Shown here one piece after another: positions 54,883-64,000 of a DNA stretch of 64,000 nucleotides (positions are counted from its first letter, which is position 1; every line of letters starts with the position of its first letter). This DNA comes from Quercus robur. Its lineage: Eukaryota > Streptophyta > Magnoliopsida > Fagales > Fagaceae. The notes under the pieces are model-generated. The model had not been told where the DNA came from, made no database searches, and saw only the letters and a list, made by a program, of their open reading frames with translations. Position numbers and translations under genes: made by a program. The DNA lies in NCBI RefSeq assembly GCF_932294415.1, contig NC_065538.1:17583656-17647655 (forward strand), in the 5' to 3' direction.

Positions 54883-55789
54883 CTATGTTCTTTGTAGTAA
54901 AGGCACAAGAAATGGTAGGGTGCACAATCGATTTGCCAGCCACATTTTGCAGGCAAGGGAATTTATTCAACATGATCTCCAAAAGTTCAACATCTCCTGC
55001 TTCGGCCGCCATATATAGAGGAGACTTGTTTTCCTTATTTATCGAAGAACAGGTCACCACTGGTTGTGTCTCAACCAAGAATCTGGCCACCTCATTGTAC
55101 TTGGTTTTGAAGGTCACCTCTTGGTACTTGTTTATCAAGGCCAAGTGCAGTGGAGTATTCCCTCTCTTGTTTCGCTCCTTCAGTGGTTCGAAACTACATT
55201 GAGATTCCTCCAGATGCTGGTATGATGCTGAAAGCAGAAGTTTAACTATAGGAAGATGCCCAGCACTTGCAGCAACATGCAGAGCAAGGTCACCAGCGGA
55301 GTTCTTTCTCATGACAAGTTGTTGGCACCCTTTGGTCTCGAGAATCACTTTTACAACCTTCTCATGGCCCGAACTTGCTGCAACATGAAGGATTGTATTT
55401 AACTTGGGGCTTGTGTCGAAGAGGTGACAAGATTCCATATCTCGTGCTTTTTCTATGAAAGCAATGTTACCACCTTTTAAAGCCTTGAACAATTCTGGAT
55501 TCATGTTTGTAGCTGTGAAGAACTCATCATCATCGGAATAATCATCATCAAATTCATCATCATCATCAAAAGAATCGGACATTTGCAACCCAGCGCGCCT
55601 ACCGTTTTGTGCCAGGTACCCCATTGGTTTCGGAGGAAGGTAAAATTTGGGCACTGGCATCACCGATGGCTTTTTAGCTACATTAACCTCCGGGAGATCT
55701 TTCTTCATTCCAGCATCAATGGTAACATCGTCCATTGGCACCTTTCTCTGTGGGATCTCATCGGGGGTGCTGGAGATTTTACTTGCCAT
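54883..55789 (-). other. Exon 1 of the ankyrin gene
   Basis: 907 bases from ATG to the donor ATAG|GTAATT; the last codon is split after its first base, in phase with the acceptor ACCAG|GTATCC at 54613. It is intact, with an N-terminal hydrophilic region, an Asp-rich tract of about 20 residues and the first ankyrin repeats. Confidence 0.85.
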
Positions 55790-56511
55790 TAATGATTTTC
55801 AGAAGTAAAGAAGCTCTAGCTAGTGAATTACAGTTTTCTATACGACTGAATAGGGTGGTTCCACGCTAGAATCCCTGCCTAAATAGACCTCCGGGAGCAA
55901 TGCATGAGTCCTCTTTTTCACTTGTGTGGAGCCCACTCCATGTGAAAAAGGAGACAATTAGTGGGTGTGGTTTACTAGAAATCATCCCTCCTATCTCAGT
56001 TTTTATTCATTACTCAAAAATCGTGAGCCCCACCTATATAACATTTGTTTGGTTTGATTTTCATTACTTTAATCTCATCTTTTATTACTTAAAATATATA
56101 TTGAGAATGAGTTTTAACCACAGAAAAAAAAAGAACAAAAAAAAAAAAAAAAGAATGAGTAGTATGAATTGAAAAAATCTTATGGTGCATTTTGATTCTT
56201 GATTAATGAGTTAAATGACAATTTAGTAATAAAACACAACTAGTGAGACCCAATAATAAGACCTGTTACACTCAAAAGTCCCGGCTTGCTCTTGTTCCTT
56301 TCTTTCTTTCTTTTTCTTAAATAGACCTCCCGTAGTTTGGAAAAATATACCATGCGTAAATGCGAGTCCTCTTTTTCACTTGTGTGGAGTATACTCCCAT
56401 GTGAAAAATGAGACACACAATTAGTGAGACCCATTAACAAGACTTGTCACACTAAAAAGTTAGTGCTAGCTCTTCTTCTCACTTTCTTTCTTTTTTTTAA
56501 ATAGGGGTTAA
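55790..56511. other. Upstream region of the ankyrin gene, with repeated hairpin-like segments
   Basis: No clear TATA box. The segment 'gagtcctctttttcacttg...tgtgaaaaa' occurs at 55904-55950 and 56360-56410, and related forms at about 57840-57900. Each copy forms an imperfect hairpin. 'aagacttgtcacac' follows several copies. These are probably remnants of a local repeat family. Confidence 0.5.
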
Positions 56512-56697
56512 GTGTCCGTTTTGCAAAAATTATTTTTGTTAACTTATTTTATAATTTAGTTTATTTTTACTATTTTTCATGAATTCTATTACACTTTTTG
56601 GTACTATTTATGGGTCTTATTGTACTATTTTTGCTAACTTTTACATTCATCTACAGTACTTTCAACAAAAAAATTTTAATTTCAGCAAAATAGATCC
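56512..56697. mobile_element. MITE with TAA target duplication (family copy 4)
   Basis: The left end is GTGTCCGTTTTGC; the right end in reverse complement is GGATCTATTTTGCTG. TAA flanks both sides (56509-56511 and 56698-56700). The orientation is opposite to the 51.2-kb copy. Confidence 0.7.
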
Positions 56698-56720
56698 TAA
56701 ATGTGATTTTAGACTCTATT

Positions 56721-57107
56721 TAATAAACGTTGTTTGGTTTAATTCTAGCACTAGACAATAGTTGGGACAGGAAAAATCCCTGTAATAATTGTATAATGTG
56801 TTTAAAACAAAATTTGCTACTAGAAAATGGGTTTAGATCAAGGGTCAAATGATTTGTAATTGTATGAAGAATAAGGATCACATTAACATACCTCTCGAAA
56901 TGAGGGAAGCCCCATAATACTATAGTCCCCAGCAACATCGAGAGCTGTCTTGCCTACATTATTCAACGACTACAAGCTTACTCTTTTGTCCCATGTTAAA
57001 ATGCTCACTACCTTAGGATGCCTTTCCTTGGAGGCCAAATGCAAAGGAGTGTTTCCATAATTGTCTTTTTCATTGATAAGCTTTCAAGGTCATCTCTTTT
57101 GAGCATA
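56721..57107 (-). pseudogene. Duplicate of ankyrin exon 2 (right part) and adjoining intron
   Basis: Direct-orientation copy of about 51545-51926, with the same GAACGTTGTTTGG-type intron sequence, the donor region and the exon part coding for LINEKDNYGNT and HLASKERHPKVVS. It has its own small deletions (near 57079 and around the donor). The match ends at GAGCATA (57101-57107), the base before the TAA where the Harbinger-like element sits in the other copy. Confidence 0.8.
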
Positions 57108-57918
57108 CTCACTAGTGAGATAAACAAGACTTGTCACACAAAAGTCACTGCTAGCCCTTTTTTTTTTAAGGGTCACCGCTAGCTCTTCTTCCTCTTCTTT
57201 CTTTTTCTTATTCAGATCTCGTTCTCCCGACAAATATCAAGATAGTCAATACTGTATCGGTATCGGTCATATGTACCGTACCAATATGTATACTAGTATC
57301 GAAACATCAATGTTTCGTACCGATTTAAATACCGGGCATATCGGCCATACCAACCAATTTCGAACAATACCGGTAGATGCCAGGCGTACCGAACGGTAAA
57401 GAATTTTTTATTTTTTTTTATTTTAAGTTTTGTAATTTTTGAATTTTTGTTAGGATAAAATGGTAACTTATTTGCATTAACTTATTAGTATTATTTGTTT
57501 TCTTAGTATGCAATGGTAACTTTTAAACTTTCTATTTTTTATATTCTATTTTTTTTTTCTTTTAATTAATATTAAAGTCTAAAACCATGAATAATTAGTT
57601 CTAAATTGAGGAAATGTTTTATAGTAAACTTTTATATTTATTATAATATATATATACACACACATACATACAAATATTTATTTATTTATTTATTTATAAA
57701 TATAAAAAATAACAGTAAACCCAAAATGATACACTGATATTAATTAGTATCTGAAATATATCATATTGCTGATCAAACCAATACAATCTCCAATATAATA
57801 TTGACTCCCTTAAAAAATATTCCATGTGTTAATACGAGTCCTCTTTTTCACATGTGTGGAAAGACTTGTCACACTCAAAAGTCACGGTAGCTCTTCTTTT
57901 TCACTTTCTTTCTTTTTC
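57108..57918. other. Repeat-rich spacer before LINE 2
   Basis: No gene. At 57235-57400 there is a block rich in short palindromes and 'cggtatcgg', 'gtaccg' words, unlike its surroundings. A TA/CA run lies near 57648-57665 and a TTTA run near 57678-57700. Copies of the 'cctctttttcac' and 'gacttgtcacac' repeats lie on either side. Confidence 0.45.
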
Positions 57919-57951
57919 TTTTTTTTTTGGTAAAATACGGAGCTAATAAGA

Positions 57952-60900
57952 TTAATCAAAAACAGTTGGAGCCCGAATTAAACGGGTACAAGGAACAGCA
58001 TTACAATCAAAAGAGAGAGCCTCCATAACAACAAAAGGAGGTGTTACATAAGAAATAAAAGGTTCAGATTGGCCACAGCCAAGTTTTGCAAGAAGGTCAG
58101 CAACTTTGTTAGTTTCCCTGAAGCAGTGCTGCATTTGGTATTCCTGGAAAACTTGGAGCATGTTCCTGCAATCATCCACAATAGGCTGGGTTAGCCGATT
58201 GTCACTACTTGGCTTAGAGAAAAGGGAAATGATCTCAGCAGCATCAACATTAATAACAAGCTTGGTAATATTGAGGTTTTTGGCCATGGTGATGCCATCC
58301 CGCAAGGCCCAAAGCTCAGCAAGAAGGCAGTTTGAGGCACCAATGAATCTAGAAAAACCTCTAATCTAAGAGCCATAAGAGTCCCTTATAAGCCCACCCC
58401 CACCTGCACAGTCAGAGGATAGCAGAACAGATGCATCCGTGTTTAGTTTATGCCATCCTAGGTCCGGCTTGGTCCAAGAGACAGGGAGCTGAATAATTTT
58501 TTTTTGTGCGTTAGCTCCTTGGATGAGAAAGTGAAATTCAGCAGATTTTGCAATACAGATCTTGGCAATAGTGGGGTTGGGCTGCTTTCCTTGGAAAGCC
58601 ACAGAATTCCTGTTTAGCCATAAGTTCCATAGCCCAAAAATGAAGAGAGTTTTCCAAGGAATGTGGAGGTGTCTTGAGGTGAAGCCGCAAGTGCTATTGA
58701 AATGCAGCCAATCCAAAAGAGGGAGAGCAAAGGATTGAATAGCTTTTGTAGGAACACCAAGCTGATTCCAAAAACTAACTGAGGCCTGGCATTCCCTAAG
58801 AAGGTGGTCAGTAGATTCCACGTGGTTGTTGCAAATAGGGCATGACTGATCAATGGTAAAACCCCTTGAACCCAACACTTCTCTAACTGGAATGCTATTG
58901 TGAGAACATAACCAAAGGAAGATGAGAAGTTTTTGGGGAGCTTTCACATTCCAAATCCAGCTAGAAGCAAGAGTAGGAGGGCTCAAAGCATTTAACCCTT
59001 TAGCAAGACTATAAGCTGATTTAAGAGAAAAATTACCATCCTTAGAGGGAGCCCAGGCAGTCAAGTCCTCACAAGAGGAGGAGAGATTTACTGGGATAGC
59101 ATTTATGATGCTTAATAGAGATTGAGGTAGAACGAAGGAGAGGTTATCCCATTTCCAATTCCCATAATCATCAACAAACTGAGCAACTAGACTATTTTCT
59201 TCCTGGTAGTTAAGAGGACCTGATAGGACAGATCTTAGGTTGCCAAGAGAAGACCAAGTGTCATTCTAGAAGGAGGTGGAGGTGCCCGTGGTTATGACTT
59301 TCCTTAGGCCTTTGTCAAGAAGGGGTTTTGCAGCCTTACAAGCAGCCCATGTTCGAGAGCATGATCCTTTAGAAGACCAAGGAAAGCTCCTAGACATGTA
59401 TTTGGCCTTTAAAACTTTAGCCCAAGGCGAAATTTCTCCAAAGGAGAGGTTCCAATTCAGCTTTGCGAGCAAGGAGAGATTCCTTGGTCGAGCAGCGTGT
59501 AGGCCAAGGCCACCATGGTTAGTAGGGCGAGTGACAACATCCCAATTGACCATATGTAACTTACGCTTTTCAGAAGAAGATCCCCAAAGGAAGTTACGGT
59601 TAGCTCGATTAATTTCTTGACAAACTCTATTAGGAAGTACAACACCTTGCATAACATAGTCAGCTACTGCACTAGAGGAGGATTGGATTAAAATGCGTCT
59701 TCCAGCAAGAGATAGGAGATTAGCTTGCCAACCAGCCAATTTGCTTTGGATATTTTGAATAATGAAATCAAAATCCTTGCTACCCCTACTAGAAAATTTG
59801 AGAGGAAAGCCCAAGTATTTATCGAACTTCCTAGTCTCCAAGAAGCCAAGAGAGTTGCAAATACAATCCCTAGTTGCCTCGGGTGTGTTTTTTGAGAAAA
59901 GAATCCTGGATTTCTCATTGCTGACTTTTTGGCCAGAAAGATGGCTAAAGCGAGTGAGAACCTCTTCAATTGCTTCAGTGGTAGGAAGAGAGGCTTGACC
60001 AAAAAGGATAAGGTCATCCGCGAAGAATAGATGGGAGAAGGCAGGACCAGACCTTGAGGCTTTGATAGGTTTCCAGATCTTGAGAGATGTCTTTTCATGA
60101 ATGAGAAAGCCAAGATACTCAAGACAAAGAATGAAAATGTAGGGAGAGATTGGGTCTCCTTGTCTAATCCCACGGGACGGGGAGAAGGAATCCAACTTAC
60201 CACCATTGAATAGAATGGAAACAGTAGAAGATGAGATACAATCCATAATGATGGCTATAAGGTCTGAAGGGAAGTTGAAGTGAATAAGAATTTCTTTGAT
60301 AAAACTCCATTCCAGCCTATCAAAGGCTTTCTCGAGATCAATTTTTAAGGCCATAACCCCAAAACGTCCTTTTTTCTTTTACATTGAATGCAGAATTTCC
60401 TGGGCAATTATCATGTTATCTAGACCTTTCCTTCCAGGTATAAAAGCCGCTTGAAGAGGAGAAACAAGTTGCTTCATAAAGGGGCGGATCCTGTTAACAA
60501 TGATCTTAGAAACAATTTTATAAACTGTTATGCAGAGGCTGATTGGGCGAAAGTGCCCTAAAAGCTCAGGTCCTATTCTTTTTGGGATAAGAACGACAAG
60601 AGTTTGATTGAGGTACGCTGGCATTTTTTTTTACAAAGATATTTTGGACTTCCTCAGTGACAGAGCTTCTAAGGGTGGGCCAGAAGTGGTGGAAAAACCC
60701 TGCATGGAGCCCATCCACACCAGGAGCTTTGAAGGGCTTTAGGGAGAATAAAGCTTTCCGGATTTCTAGAGGAGAGACGTTAGCAGATAGCATCCTTGAG
60801 TCACCTTCTGAAAGAGTGGTGGCCCAATCCACATCAAAATCAGAGTGGGCAATCGAAGATAGGTGTTGTGATTTATAGAGCTCTTGAAACCCATCTTGAA

Positions 60901-62080
60901 TATGGTTTATCACTTGCTGTTCAGAATCCAACCAATCCCCGAGGTGATTTTTTAGGCGAGCAATTCTGTTGGCTTTCCTCCTAATGATAGTTTTTGCATG
61001 GAAAAAGGTGGTGTTCCTATCCCCCTGAAGTTGCTAATTTAGATGGGCTTTAAGAGCCCAAAATTCTTCCTCCTGGTTTAGAATCTCTGTGTACTCAGAA
61101 GAGAGTTCCTTCTCGAGGGAGAGAAGGAAGGCAGACGGTCTAGTTGCAATGGCTTTTTGGGCACCATTAAGCCGTGCAAGGATCTTTTTCTTACGAGAAA
61201 AAATGTTCCCAAAAACCTCTCTATTCCATAAGATGGCTGCTTTGACAAAAGAGGAGATAGCATGGTTTAAAGGTGGAGACCCATCCCAGGCCTTCTCAAC
61301 TATGAGGTAAAACCCAGGGTGGCTGAGCCACATCTTCTCAAACCTGAAGGGCCTTTCCACTCTACTAGCACAAGCCCTAGATAGGCTTAAGAGGAGATGG
61401 CAATGGTCAGAACTTATGCGAGGGAGGTGGGTCACATTAGCTTCTGGAAAGGCAAGGGACCAACTAGGATTGGCCCAACATCTGTCAATTCTGGTTTGTA
61501 TAAGCCCACCTGTATCTCTGCAATTAGTCCAAGTGAAGGTAGGCCCAGAGAAACCAAGGTTGATCATATTACAAAAGCTCATACAATTCCTATAAGCAGT
61601 TACTCTAGTCATATTAACCCTATTCCCTCCTTGCTTTTCAGAGTCATCCAAAACATCGTTGAAGTCACCAACAATTGCCCAGGGCAGATTATGAAGCAGA
61701 GAGACAGAACATAAATTTTCCCAAAGGACAGTGCGCTCAATAAATCTAGGACTACCATAAATAGAGGAAAGGAGCCAAGAAAGGTCAGAGTTAGTTACCT
61801 TAACAATAGCATGAATTTCCTGTTCAGTTGCAGCAAGGACTTCCATATCCACCATATCTTTGCGCCAAAGGAGCCAAATACCCCCAGCATATCCAATGGG
61901 GTTGGTGGTGTGGATACCATCATAGGGAAGGGAGCGTAGGATGTTCCCAGCTCTTGAGCCGCTAATGCGAGACTCAGTAACAACAATAATTCCAGGAGAA
62001 TGGAGGTTTGTTAGATCACGGATAGCACTTCTAAAGAAGGGTTTCATGGCCTCCCTGCAATTCCAAACTAAAATATTCAT
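57952..62080 (-). pseudogene. LINE 2 ORF2, endonuclease/RT/RNase H (broken)
   Basis: Starts at ATG 62080 (MNILVWNCREAMK). The endonuclease at 62080-61300 has WNC, TESR, GDFND, FTWTN, IDR and an intact SDH. The RT at about 60930-59700 has APGVDGLHAGFF, FRPISLC, LKIDLEKAFD, IRQGDPISPYIF and FADD. A zinc-binding part (CPICNNHVESTDHLLREC) lies near 58850. The RNase H-like domain is at 58460-57952 (LNTDASV, LAELWALRDG, NVDAAE, NKVADLLAKLG). In-frame stops are at 61034 (TAG), 60379 (TAA), 59266 (TAG) and 58366 (TAG); the three TAG codons stand where tryptophan TGG is expected. One frameshift falls in a run of nine A at 60625-60633. The order and spacing fit plant L1. Confidence 0.9.
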
Positions 62081-62108
62081 TTTGGGAGATAAATGGGGTT
62101 CAAAGGAC

Positions 62109-64000
62109 TCACATTCTTGGGCAAATGCCCTCCTGGATGTCATCCATTTCCATCCCACCTGGCGAAGATTCTCCCTGTGGACAATGGTTCCTGTCATCAG
62201 GGTGATGGCATGCTCCAATAAGTTCAGTTGAGTTTGCTTGGTCAGAGTTCCGAGCGTGAAGCTCGCTGTTGTTGTGATAGTTTGGATTAGCTTCAACTGA
62301 GGGTGAATGCCTTGAATCAGGATTCCGGTGGATTCCCCAGTTAGGAACTTTCTCTGACATATCTCCAGCGGGACTAACTCTCTCTCCATCAAGTCGAGCG
62401 ATGCTTCGGAGAGGTCGGACTCCAAGAGAGTCTTTGAGGTGTTGGAGCTCATCTGTCCTGGAGGTAGAAGTGGAGGCCTTTCCAGAGTGAACCGCCACCA
62501 TGGGTTTGGAGTGTAGAACCAGGCCGGGTTTGTTAATGGAAGGCAACTGTCCTTCATACTCTTGTCCGTTAGTGGGAAGATGAAGCTCCAAGCTTCCATG
62601 AGTTCCTTGTCCGTCCATCCGTAAATCATCAGAGGATCCCAACGGATGTTGTTGATCATGGTGTCTCCCAGTACTACAGATTTGTTCTTGATCCAGATTG
62701 CCCATGGCATTTTGGTTGGTTTCAGAGATTTGGATGGTGGCATTTTGGTTGGTTTGAGTGGGCCCTTAGCTTTAGGTTTTGGCTTATTAGTTTGTTTTGG
62801 AGTTTGGCTATTTGGTGTAACTAATTTTCTTTTGCCTTTATTGGCACTTGGTTCGGCTTCAGTTACTTTGGTGGGAATAGGGATAGGATGACTGATGGGA
62901 CTTTGCCGTGTAGGGAGTTGGAATGCAGACTGGGTTGGTGGCTGAAAGGACATACCTGTGGCAGCAGGCTTTTTTTTGGGGTAAGGTTTTCTCCTCGAGA
63001 CCAGCAGCCATGGGCCATACTGGTCAGTCTCGACGACCGTGGGGTGGTCTTTGTGGGCCAAATTAGTTGGTTCAGACGGAGTTGAAGTTGAGGAGGAGCC
63101 AGCATTGGTGCTTTGGCTAGCATCAGTGCTTTGGCTAGCTTCATAACCTTGCTCTTGGCTGGCGGGTCTGGGGTTCACTCTAATAGTTTGAGGACAATTT
63201 TCTTTTTTATGGCCTAGCCGGCCACATGAGAGGCAAAGAGAGTGAATGCCCTCGTAAACAACTGGTTGTCTAAACTTACCAATGAGGATAGTTTTTACAA
63301 GAGGTTTATCCAAGCAAACTTGGACACAAAGACGAGCAAAGCGTCCTCTGGTATTCGTAGCTATGTGCCCATCAATCCTGAGTACTGGCCCAATCATGGA
63401 GCGTATCTTTTTGAGGATAACTGGATCATAAAACTCAATGGCTAACTCAGGAAGACGTATCCATATAGCCACTTGGGAGAAGTTGGTTGTGGAGGCTTTA
63501 AACTCGGGCTCCCAGGCTTTAATGGCAAGGAAGTGTTGTCCTATGAACCATGGGCCATCTCTTAGCACGTGATCAAGATCCGCATGCAGTTCAAAACGAG
63601 CTAAAAAATAGTCGTGGCCAAGGTCCACCAAATCTAACCTTCTAGTAGGGGCCCAAAGTTCTCTGACTCTTTGAGAAAGGTAATGATATCCCACTGTTCG
63701 TCCAAAGGTCTTTATAATGAGGGCATTTGACCATTGTGATCTAATGCAGATCTTGTCCTCTTTTGAAAGAGATAAGGCTACAGCTCCTTCCTCAATGTTT
63801 TCTTCCTCAACATCAGATTCGGCATCTTCAAGCATTTGATCAACAAGGCTAAAAGCATTTTCATAGGCACCAGGAAGTTGTCCTACAAGCTTTGCTTTGT
63901 AACTGAGATTTTGAAAAGGTGGTTCAGGTGATGAAGAGGTGTGCCCTTCTTTAATCTTTTTAGTACTTCGATGCAGTGCGTCTTCTTCTTCGCTGGAGAG
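62109..64000 (-). pseudogene. LINE 2 ORF1, 5'-incomplete, with one frameshift
   Basis: Open to the right edge of the window, so the start lies outside. The N-terminal part is acidic (LSSEEEDALHRSTKKIKEG). A DUF4283-type domain follows (LSKEDKICIRSQWSNALIIK, LARFELHADLDHVLRDGPWF) and an intact zinc knuckle, CLSCGRLGHKKENC, with QYGPWLLVSRRK after it. Near 62765, in a run of G, the natural frame appears to shift. Downstream, the frame ending at the stop at 62109 looks like a normal ORF1 tail (QNAMGNLDQEQICSTG, GGMEMDDIQEG), 28 bases before ORF2. The shifted frame stays open and runs straight into ORF2, so 61034-64000 is a single ORF. I regard that fusion as accidental. Confidence 0.8.

Larger units (their letters stand above)
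48882..55789 (-). pseudogene. Ankyrin-repeat/PGG membrane protein gene (ACD6/ITN1 type), disrupted
   Basis: Proteins of this family sit in membranes and act in defence and stress signalling. Exon 1 (55789-54883) starts MASKISSTPDEI and has an acidic Asp-rich stretch and several ankyrin repeats (NTILHVAASSGHEKVV, DLALHVAASAGHLPIVKLLL, NTPLHLALINKYQEV, KSPLYMAAEAGDVELL). It ends at a GT donor in phase 1. Exon 2 starts at 54613 (GILDTVLRKMPHLI) with further repeats. It is cut at 54410 by an inserted element and resumes at 51926 in frame (YMLKRDNLEMLINEKD, NTHLHLASKERHPKVV) to the donor at 51710. Exon 3 (49511-48882) carries the PGG domain (KDRVGTLLLVATLVATVTFA, FTVPGGYNGS) and about four membrane helices. 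Apart from the insertion there is a 1-base loss in exon 2 near 54440, so it is probably dead. Intron 2 holds a MITE and other repeats. Confidence 0.85.
57919..64000 (-). mobile_element. L1-type LINE 2, 5' end outside the window
   Basis: A poly(T) stretch at 57919-57928 is the 3' poly(A) tail on the minus strand. ORF2 runs from 62080 to 57952 and ORF1 from beyond 64000 to about 62109. At least 6.1 kb is present, so this copy is close to full length. The sequence differs from LINE 1 throughout, so it is another family. It is less decayed: the endonuclease and RT motifs are intact, but four in-frame stops and two frameshifts remain. Confidence 0.92.

Noticed and set aside
1-64000. tRNA, rRNA or other structural RNA genes
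   Set aside because: No tRNA cloverleaf boxes or rRNA segments were noticed by eye; a covariance-model scan would be decisive.

Overview
This is about 64 kb of plant nuclear DNA. It is AT-rich and gene-poor and is dominated by transposable elements. The evidence for a flowering plant (eudicot) is the plant-type L1 LINEs (DUF4283-type ORF1), a Tat-lineage Ty3/gypsy element with two RNase H domains, Tourist-like MITEs, Helitron ends, an RPP13-type NLR remnant and an ACD6/ITN1-type ankyrin gene with a PGG domain. A woody dicot such as a Fagaceae species would fit, but that is only an impression. No bacterial, organellar or CRISPR features were seen.

Layout. 1-12.7 kb: non-coding, with a 1.1-kb direct duplication (156-1259 and 6605-7738), a small shuffled repeat, MITEs and a solo LTR (2816-3609). 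12.7-19.0 kb: a complete but decayed L1-type LINE on the + strand, bounded by a 14-bp target-site duplication and carrying a 373-bp insertion in ORF2. 19.2-21.7 kb: a LINE 3' stub, a second solo LTR (20012-20745) and a Tourist-like MITE with a strange CpG-rich core. 23.2-25.1 kb: a pseudogene of an ATP-dependent 6-phosphofructokinase (minus strand). 26.6-28.9 kb: an LRR-only remnant of an RPP13-like resistance gene (minus). 29.2-41.3 kb: a Helitron into which a young Tat element (30363-41044, minus) has inserted. 41.3-42.0 kb: a second Helitron-like end. 42.2-48.4 kb: a non-autonomous LTR element of the same superfamily, built of LTRs, promoter-like modules and tandem arrays. 48.9-55.8 kb: a three-exon ankyrin/PGG membrane-protein gene (minus) whose second exon is split by a 2.5-kb PIF/Harbinger-like element. 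55.8-57.9 kb: a partial duplicate of that exon plus repeats. 57.9-64.0 kb: a second L1-type LINE (minus), running off the right edge.

The most interesting unit is the Tat pair. The autonomous copy has gag-protease and pol in one frame, separated by a single UAG in a readthrough-like context (UAG CAA CCA). Between pol and its 3' LTR it carries a separate, opposite-strand gene with its own TATA box and two clean GT-AG introns, encoding a ~778-residue protein with a putative gypsy-type transposon domain and a long coiled coil. The neighbouring non-autonomous element has lost gag and pol but keeps the same PBS/PPT type and what look like two diverged copies of the antisense promoter region, each followed by a tandem array. 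The arrays share a core motif with the array in the autonomous element.

Almost every host gene here is broken. The only long intact reading frames belong to the Tat element. The ankyrin gene is intact at the exon-junction level but carries a frameshift and the Harbinger insertion.
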